The position numbers were made by a program, and so were the translations under genes. From the NCBI GenBank assembly GCA_040882845.1, contig JBBEAM010000013.1, positions 186,001-250,000 of the forward strand: a DNA stretch of 64,000 bases, in the 5' to 3' direction. Below are positions 48,295 through 57,217 of this stretch, piece by piece (the first letter of the stretch is position 1; every line of letters begins with the position of its first letter). The notes below the pieces were generated by a model. That model was not told the origin of the DNA. It saw only the letters and a list, made by a program, of their open reading frames with translations, and ran no database searches. This DNA is from JBBEAM01 sp040882845. Its GTDB lineage: Bacteria; Pseudomonadota; Alphaproteobacteria; Kiloniellales; DSM-21159.

Positions 48295-51200
48295 TCAAGG
48301 CGCGTGACTGTCGAGGCGTTCGGGGCTGAGTTGCATGAGACGCGGAGCGTCGGTCCACAGAAGGGCGCAGTCGATCGTCTTTCCGGGATAGATCTGGGCC
48401 AGAAGCGCCCGGTATGCCGCCATCTGGCGCAGATAGGCGGGGGCGACTCCGGCCTCGTTCGGCGGTGGCGGGCGGTTCGATTTGTAGTCCACGACCAGCA
48501 CCTTTTCCGTGCCGACAAGGATGCGGTCGAGCTGGCCGGACACCGGGCGCGGACCGTCCTTTCCCTCGATCAGCCCGGCGATCGGCGCCTCGGCGCGGCT
48601 GCCGGGGCCGAAGATCGGCGCGAAGTCCGGGTGGTTCAGCACCTGCAGGGTCTCGGCGATCAGGGCGGCGCGCTCGGCTTCGGAAAGCCCGCGGGCTTCC
48701 GGCCCCAGCAGCTTGCCCGCGACCTCGGCGCGGCGCGGCTCGGCGACCTCCGGCAGCAGCTCGAGCAGCCGGTGAATCAGGCGTCCGCGAAGATAGCGCC
48801 GGGAGTCCTCCGCCCGCCCCCTTGCCGAGGATAGCGGCGAGAGCGCCGGCGGCTCGGGCTCCGAGGGGCGCGAGGGCGCCAGCGGGCGCGGCGGCGCGGG
48901 TTCCGGCGGCGGCGGGGCGGTGACCCAGGCGGGCAGCGGTGCGGCCGCGGCGGCCCCCTCTGCGGCCTGCTTGGCGGGTTCCACCTGCGCCTCCTGCGGT
49001 GCGGTGAGGCGCAGGCCCTCGCCGTTCCAGCCCTGGGGAGATGCGGAATCGAAGACGAAGCGCTCGGCGTCCTCGCCCAGAGCCCTCTCGACCATGCTGT
49101 ACCAGCAGTCCTCAGGAAGGCCGGGCCGGGCGCCGAGGCTGGCGCAGACGTAGAGCCGGTCCTCGGCCCGGGTCATGGCGACGTAAAGCAGGCGGCGGTA
49201 CTCACGCGCCTGATCCGCCTCGGCCGCGGTGCGGGCTTCGCGCGCGCGGCTCTCCGCTAGGTCGACGCGGGGCAGCCAGAGCGGCAGCGGCGGTTCGCCG
49301 GGCTCTTCGTCGCGCCAGAACAGCTGCCGGTTCATCTTCGGGGTCGCCGAGGTGTCGGGCAGGAAAACCACCGGCGCCTGCAAACCCTTGGCGCCATGCA
49401 CGGTCATCACCCGCACCGCGTCGCCGGCCTGCTCCAGGTCGCGCTTCACCTCCTGGGCGCCGGCGGAGATCCAGTGCAGGAAACCCTGCAGCGAAGGGGC
49501 GTGCTCGGTCTCATAGGCGAGCGCCTGGTTCATCAGCTCCTCGATCGGGTCCTCGGCGTCGCGGCCGAGGCGGGCGAGCAGGGCTTTCCGGCCGCCGCCG
49601 TTCAGGACCTCGGCGAGGAACTCGTAAGGAGAGACGAAATCGGCCCGGTCGCGCCAGCGCTCCAGCTTTGCGAGCGCCGCTGCGTAGGGGGCCTCGCCGC
49701 CGCGCTCCTGCAGCGCCGACCAGAGCGTCGCTTTCTTGCCGCGCGGGTAGGCGAGCTCGAAGAGCTGATCTTCGGAGATGGCGATCAGCGGGCTGCGCAG
49801 CAGGGTCGCCAGGGTGAGATCGTCCTCGGGCAGCAGCACCGACTGGGCGAGGGCGAGCAGGTCCATCACCGCGAGCTGCTCGGTCAGCACCATGCGGTCG
49901 ACGCCGGCGACGGAGATGTCCCGGTCCTTCAACGCCCGCACCATCTCGGCGACGAAGGCCTTGCGGCGGCGGACCAGGATCATGATGTCGCCCGGCACGA
50001 TTTGGCGGTTCTTGGAGGCGAGCCAGCCCTCCGGGTTCTCGTCCCGCGCGCTTTCCGACAGCCAGGCGGCGATTCGCGCGGCGATGCCCTGGGCCAGGCG
50101 ATGCTCGCCGCTGGCCGATTCCTGGACCGCGACCGGCGGCGCCCAGGGCTCCATCTCGGGCAGCTCCAGCGGCCCGACCGGGGGCCAGAGTTCGACCAGC
50201 CCGGCCTGGCCGGCGCGCACCGGGCTGTGATCCTCCCAGCGGGCACCGAAGATCAGTCCGGCCTGATGCGCCTCCAGCCGGAAGACCCGGTCGACCGCCT
50301 CCAGCACCGTCGCCGTGCTGCGGAAGGAGACCGTGAGGTCGACCGGCCGCCAGCCGTGTCCCGAGGCCTGGACCCGCTCGGCGAAGTAGCTCTGCATGGC
50401 GACGAAGGAGTCCGGATCGGCGCGCTGGAAGGAAAAGATCGACTGCTTGGCGTCGCCGACGGCGAAGACCGTGCGCGGCTGGACGCTGCGCTGCGCGTGC
50501 GCGCCCTCGCCGGCGAAGAACTCCTCGCTCAGCGCCTGCGCCACCCGCCACTGATCGGGGTTGGTGTCCTGGGCCTCGTCGATCAGCAGATGATCGAGGC
50601 CCCCATCGAGCTTGAACAGCACCCAGGCCGCCTGGTTGGAGGTCTCCAGCAGCGCCCGGGCCTTGAGGATCAGGTCGTCGTAATCGAGCAGGCCGAGCGT
50701 GGCCTTGCGCCGCTCGTAGACCTGGAAAATCTCCTGCGCCAGAGCGAAGAGCGCCTTGGTTGCCGCGGCGAGATCGAAGGCGTTGAGCCTGTCGCGCAGG
50801 GCCTCCAGCCGCACCGCCTCGGCGGCGAAGATCTCCTCGGTCTCCGGCAGGCGCTCCAGTACGTCCTTGGTGGCGCAGCGGGCGACCCGCGTCCCCTTGC
50901 CGGCCTTGGTGAAGAAGGCCTTGCAGTAGTCCTCCATCCCTGCCGCGCGGCCGGCCGCGTCGCCGAGCCAGGCGGCAAGCAGCGCGCCGCGCTCGGCATC
51001 GCTTTTCTTGCCGCTGGCAAGCAGCGTCTCGGCAAGCCGGCGCAAGCCGGCGCCGTCGAAAGCGTCCTCTGCGCAGGCGGCGGCCAGAGCGGACTCCCGG
51101 GTCTCGCCCCGTCCCAGGCCGAGCATCCGGTCGATGGCAAGGGACAGGCCCGCATGACCGGCATGGCGGTCGAGGATCCCCTGCACCCGTCCGCGCTCGG

Positions 51201-51819
51201 AGAGCAGAGCGGCGAGCAGCTTCGGGAAGTCCTGGTCGGCGACCTGGGTGGCGAGGGTCTCCATCGCCTGGGCCAGGGCGCCTCCCTGGGTTTGCAGGCG
51301 ATGGAAGACTTCTTCCCGCGCCGACTGCAGCAGCTCGGCGGCCGAGCGCTCCTCGACCAGGGTGAAGTGCGGCGCTACGCCGGCCTCCAGCGGGAAGCGG
51401 CCGAGCAGGGACTGGCAGAAGGCGTGGATGGTCTGGATCTTCATGCCGCCAGGGACGTCGATCACCTCGGCGAAGAGCCCGCGCGCACGCTGGACTTGCG
51501 TCTCCTCCGGCGCTGCCCCGAGCAGGTCGCTCAGCGTCCCGCAAAGCTTGCTTTCCTCCATCGTCGCCCAGGCGGCGAGCGTGTCGGAGAGGCGGTTGGC
51601 CATCTCCGCCGCCGCCGCCTTGGTGAAGGTGAGACAGAGAATGCGGGCGGGTTCGGCGCCCTCGAGCATCAGCCGCAACACCCGGTCGGTCAGGACCCTG
51701 GTCTTGCCGCTGCCGGCCGAGGCGGCGACCCAGGCGGATACGGCGGGATCGGCGGCCCGGCGCTGGCTTTTCGCCGCGTCCGCCGTGCGTTCCCGGCGGA
51801 GATCGTCGGACGCGCTCAT
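48295..51819 (-). CDS. addA: Double-strand break repair helicase-nuclease AddA
   Basis: A 1,174-residue UvrD/Rep-type superfamily 1 helicase with a C-terminal RecB-type nuclease, the alphaproteobacterial replacement for RecBCD with AddB. Walker A is ASAGSGKTRVLTDRV (33-47), motif Ia LCLTFTKAAAAEMANRL, motif II LLIDEAQDTNPDQW, motif III AVGDAKQSIFSFQRADP, motif V VMTVHGAKGLQAPVVFLPD and motif VI LLYVAMTRAEDRLYV. The nuclease Asp-Lys pair is in VLVVDYKSNRP near the C-terminus. The ATG overlaps the addB stop. A Pro-rich linker lies at about 930-965. Confidence 0.96.
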   Translation of the reverse strand: MSASDDLRRERTADAAKSQRRAADPAVSAWVAASAGSGKTRVLTDRVLRLMLEGAEPARILCLTFTKAAAAEMANRLSDTLAAWATMEESKLCGTLSDLLGAAPEETQVQRARGLFAEVIDVPGGMKIQTIHAFCQSLLGRFPLEAGVAPHFTLVEERSAAELLQSAREEVFHRLQTQGGALAQAMETLATQVADQDFPKLLAALLSERGRVQGILDRHAGHAGLSLAIDRMLGLGRGETRESALAAACAEDAFDGAGLRRLAETLLASGKKSDAERGALLAAWLGDAAGRAAGMEDYCKAFFTKAGKGTRVARCATKDVLERLPETEEIFAAEAVRLEALRDRLNAFDLAAATKALFALAQEIFQVYERRKATLGLLDYDDLILKARALLETSNQAAWVLFKLDGGLDHLLIDEAQDTNPDQWRVAQALSEEFFAGEGAHAQRSVQPRTVFAVGDAKQSIFSFQRADPDSFVAMQSYFAERVQASGHGWRPVDLTVSFRSTATVLEAVDRVFRLEAHQAGLIFGARWEDHSPVRAGQAGLVELWPPVGPLELPEMEPWAPPVAVQESASGEHRLAQGIAARIAAWLSESARDENPEGWLASKNRQIVPGDIMILVRRRKAFVAEMVRALKDRDISVAGVDRMVLTEQLAVMDLLALAQSVLLPEDDLTLATLLRSPLIAISEDQLFELAYPRGKKATLWSALQERGGEAPYAAALAKLERWRDRADFVSPYEFLAEVLNGGGRKALLARLGRDAEDPIEELMNQALAYETEHAPSLQGFLHWISAGAQEVKRDLEQAGDAVRVMTVHGAKGLQAPVVFLPDTSATPKMNRQLFWRDEEPGEPPLPLWLPRVDLAESRAREARTAAEADQAREYRRLLYVAMTRAEDRLYVCASLGARPGLPEDCWYSMVERALGEDAERFVFDSASPQGWNGEGLRLTAPQEAQVEPAKQAAEGAAAAAPLPAWVTAPPPPEPAPPRPLAPSRPSEPEPPALSPLSSARGRAEDSRRYLRGRLIHRLLELLPEVAEPRRAEVAGKLLGPEARGLSEAERAALIAETLQVLNHPDFAPIFGPGSRAEAPIAGLIEGKDGPRPVSGQLDRILVGTEKVLVVDYKSNRPPPPNEAGVAPAYLRQMAAYRALLAQIYPGKTIDCALLWTDAPRLMQLSPERLDSHAP

Positions 51820-54791
51820 GTATCGTCTCCGCCGCCGGCGGACCACTCTTTGACCCGCGCCAGGTGCTCGTAGTCGTTGAACGCCGCTGCGGCGCCGGGG
51901 CGCGGCTGCGGATGGTAGGGGGTCGCCGGATCGTCGAAGATCCGGATCAGCTCGGCGAGGCCGTCGCGCGCCGCCGCCACCAGGTCGTCCAGCTTCTCCC
52001 TGACCTCAACCGCCTCGCCGGGGGTGGCGGCGCTGCCGGGCAGGCGCCAGTAAGCGAGCTCCCCAGCCGCAGCGGTTTGCAGCCCCTCGAAGCCGCCGGC
52101 CGCAGCGATCGCCGCCTCCAGGGGCAGCTGCGGCGCTAGGCCGCTGGCCAGGTCCTTCTTGGGCGGCGCCCGGCCCGTCTTGTAGTCGAGGATGGCGAGC
52201 CCGCCGCCGGGCAGCGTCTCGATGCGGTCCGCCTTGGCGGTCAGGGTGAAGTCGCCGAGCACGAGCTGGCCGCGTGTCTCCGCGTGGACCTTGAGGCCGG
52301 AAGCGCGGCGCGCCCGCTCCTGCTCGATCACCCAGGCGGCGGCACGACGGAAGCGCGGCCACCAGAAGGCATGCACCGAGGGGCGCGCCTTCAGCGCCTC
52401 GAAGACCTCCTCGCCGATGGCGATCAGCCGCTCCAGGGCGTTCGCCGGCAAGGCTTCCGGCAGCTCCTGCACGAAGCGCTCCAGGGCTTCATGGATCGCC
52501 GTGCCGCGTTCGGCGGCGCTGGCCTCGGCGTCGAGGTCGTCGAGGCGCTGCAGGCGCAGGACCTGCTCGGCGTAGAGCGCGTAGGGATCGCGCATCCAGG
52601 TCTCGACCCGGGTGACCGAGAGCCGGCGGGGCCGTGCGGCGGCCGGCGGGGCCGGGGCTGGCCGCTTGCAGGGCTTTGGCCTGTCGGCGGGGCGGTCGAG
52701 GTCCCGCGCCCAGGCAAGCCAAGGCTGCCGCGCCTTCAAGGCCCCGGAGGCGTCCAGCGCGGCGAGAAAGGCGTCGAGCCGGAGCAGCCAGCGCGACGGC
52801 ACCGAGGGGGCTCCGCCGACCCTCCGGGCCCGGGTCAGCACCACCTCGGGGGCGGCGAAGGCCTGGGCGAAGTCGTGGGCGGCGAGCCCGATCCGGCGTT
52901 CCAGGGGCGGCAGCCCGAACTCGGCGCGCATCGGCCGGCTGAGCCAGGGGCCGGCCTCGATCTCGGCCGGCCAGGTACCCTCGTTGAGCCCACCGAGGAC
53001 CATCAGATCGGCATGATAGAGACGGGCTTCGAGCGGGCCGAGAATGGCAAGACGCGGGTGGCTGCCATAGCGCGGCCGCACGGTCTGCCCGGCCAGCAGT
53101 GCGCTCAGCACTCCTGCGTAGCTGGCGGTATCCAGGGATTCGCCGCGCGCCGCCTCGCGCAGTTCGTCGAGGAAGATCGCCGCCGCCTCCCCAGCCTCGC
53201 CAGCCCAGAGCCGGTCTGCGCCGCTTTCCGCGTCGCTGGCGGCCAGGGCCTCGGCGAAGCCGATGTGCGCCTCGATCAGAACCTGAAGGCGGTTCTCCCG
53301 CGCCTCCAGGGCGCCGAGGAACGCGACTGCGTGATTTTCGAGGCGGCCCAGCCACTTCTCGAGATCGCCGGTCTTCTCCCGCGCCTGCTTCAGGGTCTGG
53401 CGCAGGCCGGCGAAACCTGGCGCCGGGCGCGGACCGCGCAGCGCGAGCGTCTCCAGGGCGCGCACCTTGCGCCGGAAGGCGCCCGGAGCTTCGCCGCCGG
53501 CCGCCAGCGGATGCTTCAGCGCCGAGAGCAGCGGCAGCGGCGCCAGCGCCTCGGTCGCAAGGGCGGCGGTCAGGCGCAGGAAGACTCCCGGCGGGGTGCG
53601 CGACAGCGGCTGGCCCGCGGAGTCGTCGATGGCGATTCCCCAGCGCAGCAGTTCGGCGGCGACGCGGCGCGCCAGGTCGCGGTCCGGAGTCACCAGGGCG
53701 GCGCGCTTGCCAGGCGTCTCCAGCGTCTGGCGCAGGATCAGAGCGATCGCCGCCGCCTCCTGGCCCGAGGTCTCGGCGTCGAGCCGCGTGACCCGGCCGG
53801 GCAGCTCCGCCGCGGCGGCCCGCAGGGTTTCGTCCTGCGCGGCCTCGGTCCAGCCGCGGGTCGCGGCGGCGGGCCACAGCGCGGCGCCGACCAGGCGGCC
53901 TCGGGCGGTGCGGCTCTCCGCGCCTGAACAGCCGGGCCAGAGCGCGACCTCCCGCGGTTCCAGCTCCAGGCGCTGCAGCAGCAAGGCGAGGCCGTGCTGG
54001 GGATGGCTCGGATCCTTTCCGATGTCCGGCCAGAGTTCGCGCGGCGCCGCCAGGTCGAGTCCGGGCAGGACGACGCTGCCTTGGGGGAGCCCGGCGATAA
54101 CCTGGATCAGAGCTGCCGTGGCTGGGATCGAGCCGGTCGAACCGGCGGCGATCACCGGCCCTTCGGGGGGCTTCGCCTTCCAGGCAGCGGCCTGCAGCTC
54201 CAGCAGGCGGCGGCGGCGCTCGGCGGCGCCGATGCCGCCCTCCTCGGCCAGGATCGCAGGCCAGGCCTGGGTGACGATCTCCAGGAAGCGGAGCGTCTGC
54301 TGCCAGTGCGCGGCGAAGATTTCCGGGACCAGGGTCTCCAGGGCATCGAAATCGAGCCCCTCGGTCTCGACCTGGTCGAGCAGCCTCGCCAACTCTTCGG
54401 CCAGGCGGCTGGCCTGCTCCTCGCTCACCTGGCTGTCCGGTCCGCGGCGCACCAGCCTTGCGAGCAGCAGCTGGCGGCGCAGCGGCGCGATCGCCTGGGG
54501 CAGCTCGGCGGCTTCGGCGGCGGCCCACTCCAGCCCCTCGCCGGCGACGGTCAGCTCGTCGGAGTCGAGATCGCCGAGCGGCAGCATCCGCGGGAGCAGC
54601 AGCGGCCGGCCCGCGCCGACCCGCAGGAAGGCCTCCTGCAGAGAGCGGCAGGCGCGCCGGGTCGGCAGCAGAACCCGGGCGCTGCCCAGCTCGAGGGGGT
54701 CGGGAAAGCGCGCGAGCAGCCCCTCGGCGAGGGCATCGACGAAGGAGTAGCCCGGCGGGATCGTGAAGACCCGCTTGCCGGAGGCGCTCAT
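51816..54791 (-). CDS. addB: Double-strand break repair protein AddB
   Basis: A 991-residue partner of AddA with an inactive-helicase fold and a second nuclease. The N-terminus (GKRVFTIPPGYSFVDALAEG, ARVLLPTRRACRSLQEAFL) lacks a proper Walker A, as in alphaproteobacterial AddB. The C-terminal PD-(D/E)XK nuclease is visible as LTAKADRIETLPGG and LAILDYKTGRAPPKKDL. The domain start LSVTRVETWMRDPYALYAEQ is typical. It is coupled by ATGA to both murU upstream and addA downstream. An open frame continues upstream into murU sequence and is not part of the protein. Confidence 0.94.
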   Translation of the reverse strand: MSASGKRVFTIPPGYSFVDALAEGLLARFPDPLELGSARVLLPTRRACRSLQEAFLRVGAGRPLLLPRMLPLGDLDSDELTVAGEGLEWAAAEAAELPQAIAPLRRQLLLARLVRRGPDSQVSEEQASRLAEELARLLDQVETEGLDFDALETLVPEIFAAHWQQTLRFLEIVTQAWPAILAEEGGIGAAERRRRLLELQAAAWKAKPPEGPVIAAGSTGSIPATAALIQVIAGLPQGSVVLPGLDLAAPRELWPDIGKDPSHPQHGLALLLQRLELEPREVALWPGCSGAESRTARGRLVGAALWPAAATRGWTEAAQDETLRAAAAELPGRVTRLDAETSGQEAAAIALILRQTLETPGKRAALVTPDRDLARRVAAELLRWGIAIDDSAGQPLSRTPPGVFLRLTAALATEALAPLPLLSALKHPLAAGGEAPGAFRRKVRALETLALRGPRPAPGFAGLRQTLKQAREKTGDLEKWLGRLENHAVAFLGALEARENRLQVLIEAHIGFAEALAASDAESGADRLWAGEAGEAAAIFLDELREAARGESLDTASYAGVLSALLAGQTVRPRYGSHPRLAILGPLEARLYHADLMVLGGLNEGTWPAEIEAGPWLSRPMRAEFGLPPLERRIGLAAHDFAQAFAAPEVVLTRARRVGGAPSVPSRWLLRLDAFLAALDASGALKARQPWLAWARDLDRPADRPKPCKRPAPAPPAAARPRRLSVTRVETWMRDPYALYAEQVLRLQRLDDLDAEASAAERGTAIHEALERFVQELPEALPANALERLIAIGEEVFEALKARPSVHAFWWPRFRRAAAWVIEQERARRASGLKVHAETRGQLVLGDFTLTAKADRIETLPGGGLAILDYKTGRAPPKKDLASGLAPQLPLEAAIAAAGGFEGLQTAAAGELAYWRLPGSAATPGEAVEVREKLDDLVAAARDGLAELIRIFDDPATPYHPQPRPGAAAAFNDYEHLARVKEWSAGGGDDT

Positions 54792-55564
54792 CTTTCCTTG
54801 AATTCCGCGAGGTTGCGCTGGAAGGAGGTGGGACGGTCGCCGATCTCCTCGCGCAGCAGCTCGTCGGCGAGCTGCAGGGCCTCGGGCGTGCCGACGTGGA
54901 ACCACTCGCCGTCGTGGCGCAGGCCGTAGAGCCGTTCGTTCTCGATCGCCCGGTCGTAGAGCCGGTTGAGGGAGAAGGCCCCCTCGGGCGCGCCCTCGAA
55001 CAGCCTCGGATGCAGGATCTGCACCCCGGCGAAGAGGAAGGCGGCGACCTCGCGCTCGATCCGCCGCCGCAGCAGGCCGTCCGGGCCCATCATGAAATCG
55101 CCGTCGCCCTCGTAGCCGAAGGCGGTGATGGTCGGGTGCAGCAGCAGCAGGGCGTCCATGCGTTCCGGATCCCAGCTCGCCGCCAGCCGCTGCAGGCAGG
55201 GGACCACGCCGTCGAGCCAGACGACATCGCCGTTGATCGCGTAGAAGGGCTCGGGGCCGAGCAGCGGCAAAGCCGCCTTGACCCCGCCGCCGGTCTCCAG
55301 CAGTTCCTCGCGCTCCGGCGAGAAGACCAGTTCCGCGCCCTCGAATCCGGCGAGGTGCCTCTCGATGGCTTCGCCCAGGTGGTGCAGGTTGACGACGATC
55401 TTGCCAACGCCCGCGCGCGTCAGGTGATCGAGGATGTGGTCGAGCATGGGGCGCCCGGCGACCTCGAGCAGCGGCTTCGGCGTGGTTTCGGTCAGCGGCC
55501 GCATGCGTTTGCCGTGCCCGGCGGCCAGCACCATCGCAGTGGCGATCCTGGCGGTCTCGCTCAT
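54788..55564 (-). CDS. murU: N-acetylmuramate 1-phosphate uridylyltransferase (MurU-like)
   Basis: A 258-residue sugar-1-phosphate nucleotidyltransferase. The N-terminal signature is AMVLAAGHGKRMRPLTETTP with KPLLEVAGRP. PFYAINGDVVWLDG holds the catalytic Asp and the later WFHVGTPEALQLAD is the usual C-terminal site. In Pseudomonas and Caulobacter, AmgK and MurU together convert MurNAc to UDP-MurNAc, recycling cell wall while bypassing MurA (target of fosfomycin). The gene is coupled by ATGA to amgK, which supports MurU over other nucleotidyltransferases. Confidence 0.88.
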   Translation of the reverse strand: MSETARIATAMVLAAGHGKRMRPLTETTPKPLLEVAGRPMLDHILDHLTRAGVGKIVVNLHHLGEAIERHLAGFEGAELVFSPEREELLETGGGVKAALPLLGPEPFYAINGDVVWLDGVVPCLQRLAASWDPERMDALLLLHPTITAFGYEGDGDFMMGPDGLLRRRIEREVAAFLFAGVQILHPRLFEGAPEGAFSLNRLYDRAIENERLYGLRHDGEWFHVGTPEALQLADELLREEIGDRPTSFQRNLAEFKER

Positions 55565-56577
55565 GCGGCCTCTCCACTGTCGGGCGCGCGGCGCGCCTCC
55601 GGCAGGACGGCGCGGTCGAACCAAGCCCGGACCGGGGCCAGGGCGGGTTCGGCGAAGGCCTCCTCCAGGTAGCGCCAGAGGCGCGGTATGTGCCGCAGGT
55701 AGCCCGGCTTGCCGTCGCGGCGGTAGAGCCGGCTGAAAATACCGATGTTCTTGGTGTGGCGCTGGGCCGCGAGCAGGGTGACGGCCCGGCGCAACGCCTG
55801 CGGGTCCCGCTCGGGAAAGGCGGCGAGATAGCGCGCCAGCATGGTCTCGCGGAACTCCGGGGAGATGTCCCGGCGATCGTCCTTCAGCAGCGAGGCCAGA
55901 TCGTAGGCCGGGCAGCCCAGCGCGGCGTCCTGGAAATCCAGCAGGCCGCAGGCGGCGATCCCTTCGCGGCCTTCCAGCACCATCAGGTTGTCGACATGAT
56001 AGTCGCGCAGCACCAGGGTCGGCGGCAGGGCGCGGGTCGGTTCCAGAGCCTCGCGCCAGGCCTGCTTGAAGCCGGCGGCCTCCTCCTGTGTCGCCGGGCG
56101 GCCGCGCACGGCCGGCAGATACCAGTCGAGAAACAGGCCAAGTTCGCCCAGCTGCATGGCCTCGTCGTAGGGCGGCAGCTCGCTGCCTTCGGCCTGCTCC
56201 GGCTTCCAGCCGCGGTGCAGGGCAATCAGGCAATCGGTCGCCAGACTGTAGAGCCTAGCTTCCTCCATGCCCTCGGCCAGGGCGCGGGTAAAGGTGCGGT
56301 CGCCGAGATCCTCGAGCAGGATCAGGCCTTCTTGCGGCGCCGCGTAGAGGATTCCCGGGGCCGAGAGACCCAGGGCGTGCAGCATCCCGGCGACCCGCAG
56401 GAAGGCCTCGGGCTTCTCCCGGTCCGGCGGCGCGTCCATCAGCACGGCGCGGTCCCGGCCGCGCAGGACGCGGTCGTAGCGGCGGAAGGAGGCGTCGGCG
56501 GCCAGCAGGCTGCGCTCGGCGCCGGGCCAGCCGGCCTGTTCCAGGAATGCGGCGATCTTCGACTCGCTTGCGCTCAT
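55561..56577 (-). CDS. amgK: N-acetylmuramate/N-acetylglucosamine kinase (AmgK-like phosphotransferase)
   Basis: A 338-residue aminoglycoside-phosphotransferase-fold kinase. The start MSASESKIAAFLEQAGWPGA is at 56577; the frame extends to 56715. ASFRRYDRVLRGRDRAVLMD is the N-lobe, LILLEDLGDRTFTRAL the hinge, LVLRDYHVDNLMV the catalytic loop (HxDN form) and CGLLDFQDAALGCPAYDLAS the metal-binding DF(Q)D loop. It sits between tsaE and murU, all overlapping by ATGA, as in organisms with the anomeric kinase route for MurNAc and GlcNAc recycling. Confidence 0.9.
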   Translation of the reverse strand: MSASESKIAAFLEQAGWPGAERSLLAADASFRRYDRVLRGRDRAVLMDAPPDREKPEAFLRVAGMLHALGLSAPGILYAAPQEGLILLEDLGDRTFTRALAEGMEEARLYSLATDCLIALHRGWKPEQAEGSELPPYDEAMQLGELGLFLDWYLPAVRGRPATQEEAAGFKQAWREALEPTRALPPTLVLRDYHVDNLMVLEGREGIAACGLLDFQDAALGCPAYDLASLLKDDRRDISPEFRETMLARYLAAFPERDPQALRRAVTLLAAQRHTKNIGIFSRLYRRDGKPGYLRHIPRLWRYLEEAFAEPALAPVRAWFDRAVLPEARRAPDSGEAA

Positions 56578-57077
56578 GCCCGGAGCTCCGCCAGGCGGCG
56601 CTGCCAGGCCGTCCCGCCCGAGATTTCGATCCGGCGCGCCTCGGGCGCCGCGCCGAAGGAAAAGGACAGGGTCAAGGCGCTGCGCGGCAGGCCGCGGCCG
56701 AGCCGCTCCGGCCACTCGATCAGGCAGATGCCGTCCGACAGCGCCTCGTCGAGGCCGAGCTCGACGGCGTCCTCGGGGCGCTCCAGGCGGTAGAGGTCGA
56801 AATGCCAGACCTCCGCATCGCCGCGCGGGTAGAGCTGCGCCAGAGTGAAGGTTGGACTCGGCACCTCTTCCTGCGCGCCGGGCAGGGCGTTGATAAAGGC
56901 CCGTGCGAAGGCGGTCTTGCCGCAGCCGAGATCGCCCTGCAAGGCGAAGACGTCGCCGCGTTCCGCCACCCCGGCGAGCCGCCGCGCGAGCGCCGCCGTC
57001 GCCGCCTCGTCCTGCAGGTTCAAGCTCAGGCGGATCGCCGCTTCGTCCTGGGAGTGCGTCGCGGGGGCTGCTGTCAT
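56574..57077 (-). CDS. tsaE: tRNA threonylcarbamoyladenosine biosynthesis ATPase TsaE
   Basis: A 167-residue P-loop ATPase that works with TsaB, TsaC and TsaD to make t6A in tRNA. Walker A is LQGDLGCGKTAFARAF (47-62), and SPTFTLAQLYPRGDAEVWHF and LYRLERPEDAVELGLDEAL are family blocks; LIEWPERLG carries the conserved EWxER. The start MTAAPATHSQ at 57077 is chosen over a longer frame to 57200. It is the head gene of the overlapping tsaE-amgK-murU-addB-addA unit, followed by trxA. Its promoter must lie in the 140-base gap shared with the divergent reductase. Confidence 0.94.
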   Translation of the reverse strand: MTAAPATHSQDEAAIRLSLNLQDEAATAALARRLAGVAERGDVFALQGDLGCGKTAFARAFINALPGAQEEVPSPTFTLAQLYPRGDAEVWHFDLYRLERPEDAVELGLDEALSDGICLIEWPERLGRGLPRSALTLSFSFGAAPEARRIEISGGTAWQRRLAELRA

Positions 57078-57217
57078 GGGCTTGCTTTTACAGTTCCAGC
57101 CGGTGCCGGGCAACAGAGCACAGGCCCGCGGCGCTCGGACTTTTCGAAGCCTTGTGGTTGGCGGCGGCGAAGGCCATGTTAGCGGCTCCCAGAAGACCAC
57201 CGTCAGATAGCTTGCCG

